Position numbers and translations under genes: made by a program. From assembly GCA_019420505.1 (NCBI GenBank), contig JAHZHC010000005.1:44777-108776 (forward strand): a DNA stretch of 64,000 nucleotides, given 5' to 3'. The notes under the pieces are model-generated. The model made no database searches, was not told the origin of the DNA, and was given only the letters and a program-made list of their open reading frames with translations. Below are positions 18,075-24,350 of the stretch, one piece after another (the stretch's first letter is position 1; each line of letters opens with the position of its first letter). The stretch is from Ruminococcus sp. Its GTDB lineage: Bacteria > Bacillota > Clostridia > Oscillospirales > Ruminococcaceae.

Positions 18075-18101
18075 GAATTCTGCTTATTAAAGTGTGACAA
18101 C

Positions 18102-18130
18102 TTGACTTTAATGTCGTATGGAGTTATAAT
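18102..18130 (+). promoter_or_regulatory. Sigma-A promoter of rpe
   Basis: TTGACT (18102-18107), a 17-base spacer, then TATAAT (18125-18130), 45 bases before the rpe start codon. Confidence 0.85.
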
Positions 18131-18174
18131 TTATAATGAATTGCTGATTTTTGTACTGTTTGGAGGAAGGTATA

Positions 18175-18822
18175 TTGAAAAATTTGGTTTCTGCGTCACT
18201 TTTGGCATGCAATTTTGCAAAGCTTGAAAGTGAAGTGATTAAAGTTGAAAATTCCGGAGTGGACTGGATACATTATGATGTCATGGACGGGGTTTTTGTA
18301 AGAAATATAAGCTTCGGAGAGCCTGTTTTAAAAAGCATTGCGCCAATAATTAATTTACCGATCGATGCACATCTTATGATTACTGATCCGATACGATATA
18401 TTGATAATTATGCTGATCTGGGTGTTAACGGAATCACATTTCATTATGAAGCTGCAAGCGACACTCAGGCTGTTATTGACAAAATACGTTCCAGAGGACT
18501 TAAAGTCGGCTTGTCTATAAAGCCTGCTACACCTGTGAAGAGTATTCTGCCATACATACATGAGGTGGATATGGTGCTTGTTATGACTGTTGAACCAGGT
18601 TTTGGCGGACAGGTGTTTCTTCCTGAAATGATTGATAAAATAAAAGAAGTTAGAAATTATATTGACAGCCGAAATTTAAATGTAAGGGTGCAGGTAGACG
18701 GAGGAATTAACGGCGAAACAGCTGTGCTTGTAAAACAGGCGGGTGCAGATGTTTTAGTGTCCGGTTCATATATCTTTGGATCTGAAGACATGGAAAGCGC
18801 AGTTAAAGCTTTAAGAGATTAA
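18175..18822 (+). CDS. rpe: Ribulose-phosphate 3-epimerase
   Basis: Interconverts ribulose 5-phosphate and xylulose 5-phosphate in the pentose phosphate pathway. The 215-residue TIM barrel has the family landmarks SASLLACNF, HYDVMDGVFV, DAHLMI, VMTVEPGFGGQ and VDGGI. The TTG at 18175 follows GGAGGAAGG at the right distance and gives the normal N-terminus. An in-frame TTG eight codons earlier would precede the ribosome site. It is a single gene here rather than part of the prkC-rsgA-thiN cluster as in Bacillus. Its stop codon overlaps that of the convergent mecA-like gene. Confidence 0.96.
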   Translation: MKNLVSASLLACNFAKLESEVIKVENSGVDWIHYDVMDGVFVRNISFGEPVLKSIAPIINLPIDAHLMITDPIRYIDNYADLGVNGITFHYEAASDTQAVIDKIRSRGLKVGLSIKPATPVKSILPYIHEVDMVLVMTVEPGFGGQVFLPEMIDKIKEVRNYIDSRNLNVRVQVDGGINGETAVLVKQAGADVLVSGSYIFGSEDMESAVKALRD

Positions 18823-19337
18823 ATAAGAGCTTCAAAAGGAGTATTGCAGATTATTCTGCCATACTCCTTAGTTTTTGCAATTAAGGCTTCGTTTGTAATA
18901 ATGCTTTCTGACAGTCTTGAGTTATTTGTGCAATCAAATGTCAGGTAGTAGATATCATTATATAAGTATAGCTTTGCACTTTTTTTAAGAATATAGAAAG
19001 AAGATTTATGTGATTCAAGAAAATTTATTATTTCCAGGGGATCTTTTGAAGTTAACATAGCAGGAAACAAATTGTTTTTCCTTTGGGTTTCATCAGGCGA
19101 CGATGAAATATATATTATTAAATCACCGGACTCCTGTTCAAAAACTTCTACGGTAATTTTATCATTTTTAGAATTGATAATACCTATATCATCTATTACT
19201 GCAAGCATATAACCCAAAAAAGTTTTGGTTTCGGGATTATCCTTTTCAAAGCTATCGAAACATAATTCAAAATTGTCGGCTTCTTCTTTTGTTATCATTA
19301 TTTTTACACATGACTTAGATATAACCTGAATATCCAA
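18819..19337 (-). CDS. mecA: MecA-like adaptor protein
   Basis: MecA-family adaptors deliver substrates to the ClpC-ClpP protease and repress competence and sporulation functions in Bacillus. The 172-residue product shows the family layout: an N-terminal domain (DIQVISKSCVKIMITKEEAD), a charged linker, and a C-terminal region near 115-170 with YLYNDIYYLTFD and TKEYGRII. Identity is low, so the assignment rests on these landmarks and on length. The TTG at 19337 is preferred because AGGGGTGA precedes it by four to five bases; a GTG three codons earlier overlaps that site. Its promoter and ribosome site are embedded in a hairpin. Confidence 0.75.
   Translation of the reverse strand: MDIQVISKSCVKIMITKEEADNFELCFDSFEKDNPETKTFLGYMLAVIDDIGIINSKNDKITVEVFEQESGDLIIYISSSPDETQRKNNLFPAMLTSKDPLEIINFLESHKSSFYILKKSAKLYLYNDIYYLTFDCTNNSRLSESIITNEALIAKTKEYGRIICNTPFEALI
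18836..18876 (+). terminator. Terminator of rpe inside the mecA-like coding region
   Basis: AAGGAGTAT (18836-18844) pairs with ATACTCCTT (18861-18869), with an inner GCAGA/TCTGC stem, followed by AGTTTTT. It lies within the last 20 codons of the opposing gene. Confidence 0.75.
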
Positions 19338-19340
19338 TAA

Positions 19341-19395
19341 AATCACCCCTGAAAAGTATTATTACATTATACTCTTCGGGGGTGATTGGTGTTAA
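19341..19395 (-). promoter_or_regulatory. Promoter-in-hairpin controlling the mecA-like gene
   Basis: Positions 19341-19359 pair with 19369-19387 (core AATCACCCC with GGGGTGATT), leaving a nine-base loop and one mismatch. On the minus strand the 3' arm contains the mecA ribosome site AGGGGTGA (19343-19350). The -10 TATAAT (19366-19371) lies at the loop, with TTAACA (19390-19395) 18 bases upstream. Transcripts starting here would lack the 5' arm and expose the ribosome site. Transcripts reading through from the ABC-F gene would fold and hide it. The hairpin may also end the ABC-F transcript. Confidence 0.6.
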
Positions 19396-19399
19396 TTGA

Positions 19400-21337
19400 T
19401 TATTGCTCAAGTTCTGCCCATTCATTCATTTTTTCGTCAAGAATATTTTTGAATTTTTCGAGCTGAGTGCATTTTTCTGTCATTAAAGTGAAATCTGACG
19501 TAACTTGCGGATGCAATATTTCTTCTTCGAGAATTGATATATCTGTTTCAAGCTGTTCAATCTCTTTTTCAAGCTGATTAATTCTGTTTCTTCTTGCGGC
19601 ATCTAAAGCCCGCTGTTGTCGGGTCCTGTATTGATTCTGTTTCTTTTCTTTATAGTCTTCTTCATCTTTTCTGCGTTTATCCTCAGAAATCAAAGCTTCT
19701 TTTTCCTTGCGTTCCAGCATTTTTTGCTCAGAATATTTATCAAAATTACCCTTATATGATGTAACTTTATTTTCTGAAACTTCAATTATTCTGCTTGATA
19801 CTTTGTTAAGCAGATATCTGTCATGGGAAACAAGTATAATTGTACCTTCAAATTCTGCAAGTGCTTCCTCAAGTACTTCTTTTGTGTTAAGGTCAATATG
19901 ATTTGTTGGCTCATCAAGCACAAGAACGTTTCCTCTGTTGAGTGCCATAAGGCAAAAGCATAATTTTGCTCTTTCTCCTCCGCTTAATACCGATACAGGT
20001 TTAAATACATCCTCACCTGTTATTAGAACAGCGGCCAGTGCTTTTCTGATTTCTGTTTCATTCATGCTTGGAAATTTTCTGCTTACGGCTTCAATAACTG
20101 TATCATTACGGTTCAGCATAGTATGTTCCTGATCAAAATATGACAGTTTTATATTTCCGCCCCAGATAATGTTTCCTTTGTCATGAGGAATAAGTCCTTG
20201 CACCATTTTTAGAATAGTGGTTTTTCCGATTCCGTTTGGTCCTATAATTGCAGCATGTTCTCCACGACGAATGTGCATATCAAGAGAATTTATAAGTGTT
20301 TTTCTTTCAGAACCATCACCGACAGAAACAGGGCAGGAGAATACTTGTAAAATATCTTTGGTAGGTTCAATATCATATGAAAGCTTAATTTTGGGTGGCT
20401 TTGTATACATAACAGGTTTTTCGGCACGTTCGATTTTGTCAAGTGCATGCTGGCGGGATCTGGCCATTTTTGCTGTTGAGGCTCTTGTTTTATTACGAAC
20501 AATATAATCTTCGAGTTTTGATATTTCTTTTTGCTGCATTTCATATTCTTTAAGCTGTCTTTGAGAATTCATTTCTTTTTGAATAAGATACGCAGAATAA
20601 TTACCTTTATATGAAAGCAATTTTCCGTTCTCAATTTCACAAATACGTGTACAGAGCTTATTAAGAAAATACCTGTCGTGAGATACTATTAAAATTGACC
20701 CCTTATAGCTTTTAAGGTAATCTTCAAGCCACATAAGGGTAGTGAAGTCCAAATGGTTTGTAGGCTCGTCAAGTATAAGAAGATCGGGTTCTTCCAAAAG
20801 AAGCTTTGCTAATGCAAGACGTGTTTTTTCGCCGCCGGAAAGACTTTCAATTTTTCTGTTGTCAGGAACATTTGAAAACCCCATACCATTAAGGATCTGT
20901 TGAATTTTCACATCAATCAAATAGCCGTCTCTTGCTTCAAAATAGGCGGAAAGGCGGGCATATTCTTCTGTTGATTCATGATTTTCATCCGTTCCACTGG
21001 ACATTATTTCTTCTAACTGTTTCATTTTATCTTTTACAGACAAAAGGTTAGAGAAGGCTTTAAGCATTTCCTCTCTGATTGTAGATTCAGTTTCAAGGCC
21101 GCTGTTCTGATGAAGATATCCGATAGTAATATTGTTTGATATATCCACAGAACCTAGTCCGTCTGCTGTTTTATCGAATTCTTCCTGTCCGGTTATAATA
21201 TTAAGAAGCGTAGTTTTTCCGCATCCGTTAGAACCTATAAGACCGATAGTTTCATGATTCTCTATGGTAAGGTTTATATTTCTCAGCAAAAGAGTTCCGT
21301 TAAAGTATTTATATATATTGGAAATATTAATAAGCAT
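19400..21337 (-). CDS. ABC-F family ATPase (YdiF/Uup-like)
   Basis: ABC-F proteins have two fused ABC ATPase domains and no membrane part. They act on ribosomes, in translation factor or antibiotic-protection roles. Walker A motifs are GSNGCGKT (35-42) and GPNGIGKT (365-372). Signatures LSGGEKTRL (165) and LSGGERAKL, and two DEPTNH Walker B motifs, are present. The linker between the domains is lysine- and arginine-rich (about 255-310). The C-terminal 100 residues form a charged coiled coil, as in YdiF/Uup. Nothing marks it clearly as a resistance determinant. GAGGT precedes the ATG. Confidence 0.92.
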   Translation of the reverse strand: MLINISNIYKYFNGTLLLRNINLTIENHETIGLIGSNGCGKTTLLNIITGQEEFDKTADGLGSVDISNNITIGYLHQNSGLETESTIREEMLKAFSNLLSVKDKMKQLEEIMSSGTDENHESTEEYARLSAYFEARDGYLIDVKIQQILNGMGFSNVPDNRKIESLSGGEKTRLALAKLLLEEPDLLILDEPTNHLDFTTLMWLEDYLKSYKGSILIVSHDRYFLNKLCTRICEIENGKLLSYKGNYSAYLIQKEMNSQRQLKEYEMQQKEISKLEDYIVRNKTRASTAKMARSRQHALDKIERAEKPVMYTKPPKIKLSYDIEPTKDILQVFSCPVSVGDGSERKTLINSLDMHIRRGEHAAIIGPNGIGKTTILKMVQGLIPHDKGNIIWGGNIKLSYFDQEHTMLNRNDTVIEAVSRKFPSMNETEIRKALAAVLITGEDVFKPVSVLSGGERAKLCFCLMALNRGNVLVLDEPTNHIDLNTKEVLEEALAEFEGTIILVSHDRYLLNKVSSRIIEVSENKVTSYKGNFDKYSEQKMLERKEKEALISEDKRRKDEEDYKEKKQNQYRTRQQRALDAARRNRINQLEKEIEQLETDISILEEEILHPQVTSDFTLMTEKCTQLEKFKNILDEKMNEWAELEQ

Positions 21338-21433
21338 ATTTATGACCTCATTCCCGACAGGGGACGTTACTCCTTCCGATGTTTTATTTATAGTGTCAGA
21401 AAACTATTAGATGTATCAAATCGTTTATTTTAT

Positions 21434-21462
21434 ATTATACAATTAATTTATTTCTTTTGCAA
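21434..21462 (-). promoter_or_regulatory. Sigma-A promoter of the ABC-F gene
   Basis: Minus strand TTGCAA (21457-21462), a 17-base spacer, then TATAAT (21434-21439). It leaves a leader of about 90 bases before the start codon. Confidence 0.75.
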
Positions 21463-21542
21463 GATGTTTGAAGAGTTGTATTAAGTTTTTTAAAGTTTTT
21501 CAAAGAAATCCAATAGGTAATCCCGAAAGGCGATTATGTTTT

Positions 21543-21902
21543 CAGGTAGGTAACCTTTTTTCCAACGAAGATTTATATACCTATAACACTGGTAACAATA
21601 ACCTTGGTGCGTTCTACAATAACATGCAGGGTGCAGTAGATTAGGAAGTTGAAAGCTACAAAACCATGCTTGACCTTGTCAAAGAAAAGAATGAAGAACT
21701 TGCAACACAAGGAAAAGAACCTATAACGGTATATATTATAAGTCTTAATCCAACAAATTCTGAAGGTATTCAGGCAACAATTACAGCAGTAAATAATGCT
21801 GTTAAGGAATTAGCTGAAACATACGATTTTACAACATACATTGATATTTACAATGATTTTGTAAATGACTATAAAGGTTCTACCGGCAAATCCCGATTGT
21901 GA
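21543..21902 (+). pseudogene. Decayed fragment of an SGNH/GDSL-hydrolase-like gene
   Basis: A readable frame gives NTGNNNLGAFYNNMQGAVD, a TAG at 21642-21644, then EVESYKTMLDLVKEKNEEL and so on to a stop at 21900-21902. The later segments VYIISLNPTNSEGI, NNAVKELAETYDFTTYIDIY and DFVNDY fit the C-terminal half of an SGNH (GDSL-type) esterase or lipase. The usual N-terminal GDS block is missing. TAG in place of CAG, the absent N-terminus and the lack of a ribosome site all argue for decay. An open stretch of 78 codons from ATG 21666 remains but is unlikely to be a functional gene. Confidence 0.6.
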
Positions 21903-22033
21903 CGGATATAAATGGACGAATATATAAACCAATAATTAATATTTCAGAATTTGAGGCAGAAGAATTAATTATGGTGTCAAATATGAGTATTGATGATTTA
22001 AATACAGACACTGGTTGGGGTGAAATATTGTAG
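21890..22033 (+). pseudogene. Second gene remnant of unknown family
   Basis: In another frame, 47 sense codons end at a TAG and read PIVTDINGRIYKPIINISE, with an acidic end ..DDLNTDTGWGEIL. The composition is protein-like, but there is no start codon or ribosome site and it overlaps the end of the preceding remnant. It could be the tail of a separate lost gene or a frameshifted continuation. I do not recognise the family. Confidence 0.35.
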
Positions 22034-22147
22034 TATCAGTAGTTTGACAGTTAACCAACATTTAATAAAAAACTTTCGATTCCTTACGAAATTTATTTTG
22101 ATATCGCAGTGATTTTCAATCATTGCAACGCTACTTTTTGCAATACT

Positions 22148-22171
22148 CCCCGGTTGTACCGGGGCTATTTT
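22148..22171 (+). terminator. Terminator-like hairpin after the gene remnants
   Basis: CCCCGGT-TGT-ACCGGGG followed by CTATTTT. It is a strong GC stem on the plus strand that may once have ended the lost gene. Confidence 0.7.
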
Positions 22172-22180
22172 ACAACGAAA

Positions 22181-22212
22181 ACGGACTCAGGCTAATTTTA
22201 GCCAAAGTCCGT
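22181..22212 (-). terminator. Terminator of the NifU-like/GGGtGRT operon
   Basis: ACGGACT (22181-22187) pairs with AGTCCGT (22206-22212), with an inner GGCTA/TAGCC stem. On the minus strand the hairpin is followed by TTTTCGTT. Confidence 0.65.
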
Positions 22213-22234
22213 AAAATTTTATTTATGCGGTTTA

Positions 22235-23236
22235 TTAAGCCTTCAAAGCTTCCTCAACAGCAACAGCACATGCAACTGTAGCACCAACCATAGGGTTATT
22301 ACCCATACCAATCAAGCCCATCATTTCAACATGAGCAGGAACAGAAGAAGAACCTGCAAACTGTGCGTCAGAATGCATTCTTCCCATTGTGTCTGTCATA
22401 CCATAAGATGCAGGACCTGCAGCCATGTTATCAGGGTGAAGTGTACGTCCTGTACCGCCGCCTGATGCAACTGAGAAGTATTTCTTACCTTGTTCAATAC
22501 ATTCCTTCTTGTATGTACCTGCAACAGGATGCTGGAAACGTGTTGGGTTAGTTGAGTTACCTGTGATAGATACGTCAACACCTTCTTTGTGCATGATAGC
22601 AACGCCTTCAGTTACATCGTTTGCACCGTAGCAGTTTACCTTTGCACGAAGCCCGTCAGAATAAGCCTTGCGGAATACTTCTTTAACTTCGCCTGTATAG
22701 TAATCCATTTCAGTTTCAACATATGTAAATCCGTTGATTCTTGCGATAATCTGCGCTGCGTCTTTGCCAAGTCCGTTAAGAATAACTCTTAATGGTTCTT
22801 TACGAACCTTATTTGCTTTTTCAGCAATACCAATAGCACCTTCAGCAGCAGCGAAAGACTCATGACCTGCAAGGAATGCAAAGCACTTTGTTTCATCTTC
22901 AAGGAGCATTTTTCCGAGGTTACCATGACCAAGACCAACCTTACGCTGATCAGCTACTGAACCTGGAATGCAGAATGCCTGAAGTCCCTCACCGATTGCA
23001 GCAGCGGCATCAGCAGCTCTTGTGCAACCTTTCTTGATTGCAATAGCGCATCCTACTGTATAAGCCCACTTAGCATTTTCAAAACAGATAGGCTGAATTC
23101 CTTCAACGATTTTATAAGGATCAAAGCCTTTTTCTTTGCAGATTTCTGCACATTCTTCAATAGAATTAATACCGTATTGAGCGAGAACTGCAAGAACCTG
23201 CTTTTCTCTTCTTTCATATGATTCAAATAAAGCCAT
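22235..23236 (-). CDS. GGGtGRT protein, uncharacterised conserved family
   Basis: This 333-residue protein belongs to the family named for its GGGtGRT motif, seen here as SGGGTGRT at 258-265. Other conserved stretches are GHESFAAAEGAIGIA (124-138), NSTNPTRFQHPVAGTYKK (227-244) and a Gly/Met-rich C-terminus. No enzymatic role is established to my knowledge. The alternating glycines and polar clusters suggest a small-molecule or metal-binding site, which is a guess. It starts 13 bases after the NifU-like gene, with AAGGAGG upstream, and ends at a terminator. The two genes therefore form a dedicated operon and probably act together, perhaps in iron-sulfur chemistry. Confidence 0.93.
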   Translation of the reverse strand: MALFESYERREKQVLAVLAQYGINSIEECAEICKEKGFDPYKIVEGIQPICFENAKWAYTVGCAIAIKKGCTRAADAAAAIGEGLQAFCIPGSVADQRKVGLGHGNLGKMLLEDETKCFAFLAGHESFAAAEGAIGIAEKANKVRKEPLRVILNGLGKDAAQIIARINGFTYVETEMDYYTGEVKEVFRKAYSDGLRAKVNCYGANDVTEGVAIMHKEGVDVSITGNSTNPTRFQHPVAGTYKKECIEQGKKYFSVASGGGTGRTLHPDNMAAGPASYGMTDTMGRMHSDAQFAGSSSVPAHVEMMGLIGMGNNPMVGATVACAVAVEEALKA

Positions 23237-23249
23237 TTACGTTACCTCC

Positions 23250-23942
23250 TTATTCTTTTCTTGGGTCAACAATCTTGACAGCGTCAGCAACTCTGCCGTA
23301 CTGACCCTTTGCCTTTTCAAATGCTGTATTAGCATCGTCACCGGCTTTGATGAAATCCATCATCTTACCGAAGTTTACAAACTGATAACCAATGATTTCG
23401 TTGTCTTCGTTAAGAGCAACACCTGTAACGTAGCCGTCTGTCATTTCAAGGTAACGTGGACCCTTGGCAAGAGTACCATACATTGTACCAACCTGTGAAC
23501 GTAGACCTTTACCCAAATCTTCAAGACCTGCGCCTACAACAAGACCGTTTTCAGAAAAAGCACTCTGTGTACGACCATATACAATCTGTAAGAAAAGCTC
23601 TCTCATAGCTGTATTGATAGCGTCACATACGAGGTCAGTATTAAGCGCCTCAAGAATTGTTCTTCCAGGAAGAATTTCAGAAGCCATAGCAGCTGAGTGA
23701 GTCATACCGGAGCAGCCGATTGTTTCAACCAACGCTTCCTGAATAACACCTTCTTTAACGTTCAGTGTCAATTTACAAGTACCCTGCTGCGGAGCACACC
23801 AGCCGATACCGTGTGTAAAACCGGAAATATCTTTAATTTCCTTAGCTTTTACCCATTTTGCTTCCTCCGGAATAGGAGCAGCACCGTGAGCAACGCCCTG
23901 AGCGATAGGGCACATTGTTTCAACTTCATGAGAATAAATCAT
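23250..23942 (-). CDS. NifU/IscU-like iron-sulfur scaffold homolog
   Basis: This 230-residue protein has an N-terminal part resembling IscU/NifU scaffolds. TIGCSGMTHSAAMASE lies around C77, matching the GC..(I)A.SS region, with other cysteines at C11, C49, C56 and C104 (DLVCDAINTAM). It is longer than IscU (about 130 residues); the extra C-terminal part contains EDNEIIGYQFVNFGKMMDF. The ATG at 23942 is chosen because AAGGA lies six bases upstream and family members begin MIYSHEVE or similar. It has its own promoter. Linkage to the GGGtGRT gene is known in anaerobic Firmicutes. The assembly target is unknown. Confidence 0.85.
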   Translation of the reverse strand: MIYSHEVETMCPIAQGVAHGAAPIPEEAKWVKAKEIKDISGFTHGIGWCAPQQGTCKLTLNVKEGVIQEALVETIGCSGMTHSAAMASEILPGRTILEALNTDLVCDAINTAMRELFLQIVYGRTQSAFSENGLVVGAGLEDLGKGLRSQVGTMYGTLAKGPRYLEMTDGYVTGVALNEDNEIIGYQFVNFGKMMDFIKAGDDANTAFEKAKGQYGRVADAVKIVDPRKE

Positions 23943-24007
23943 TTTTTCCTTAACTCCTCTCAATAATTTCGCTGTAAAATACCAATATGTATTTAACATA
24001 CATATTT

Positions 24008-24036
24008 ATTATACAACATTTTCTTATTTGTTTCAA
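24008..24036 (-). promoter_or_regulatory. Sigma-A promoter of the NifU-like/GGGtGRT operon
   Basis: Minus strand TTGAAA (24031-24036), a 17-base spacer, then TATAAT (24008-24013). In the 400-base divergent gap to the protease gene I see only this promoter, the opposing one at 24176 and A/T-rich sequence. Confidence 0.85.
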
Positions 24037-24175
24037 GTGCTTTAAACAAAAATATATAGTTTTTTTACATATAAGTTAACAGCTTAATCGGAGACAGTGT
24101 GAGTAAAAATTATAGGCGTATTATAAATGAATTTTGTCGAAATATCTCTAATTGTTTCTTTTGGTAAATATAGCA

Positions 24176-24203
24176 TTGACTTATGGCAAATATATGATAT
24201 AAT
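24176..24203 (+). promoter_or_regulatory. Promoter of the secreted protease operon
   Basis: TTGACT (24176-24181), a 16-base spacer, then TATAAT (24198-24203), leaving a leader of about 140 bases before the start. A TGGAGG at 24285-24290 within this leader has no properly spaced start codon. Confidence 0.7.
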
Positions 24204-24350
24204 AGTAAAAGGTATTTTAAGTGGTATGTAATATAAATAAAGTAAAATAAAATTATCATTTTCAATACATGTAAATATAATTTATGGAGGTGTGTATTTA
24301 AATTTACAATCATATGCAAAAAATAAAAGTAGAACAAAAGGAGAATCTAT

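Noticed and set aside
19400..21337. ABC-F protein as an antibiotic resistance gene
   Set aside because: The linker and C-terminal coiled coil fit housekeeping YdiF/Uup types; no leader peptide or mobile context supports resistance.
21666..21902. 78-codon frame as a functional small gene
   Set aside because: It is the tail of a larger decayed frame with an in-frame TAG upstream, no ribosome site and no N-terminal catalytic block.
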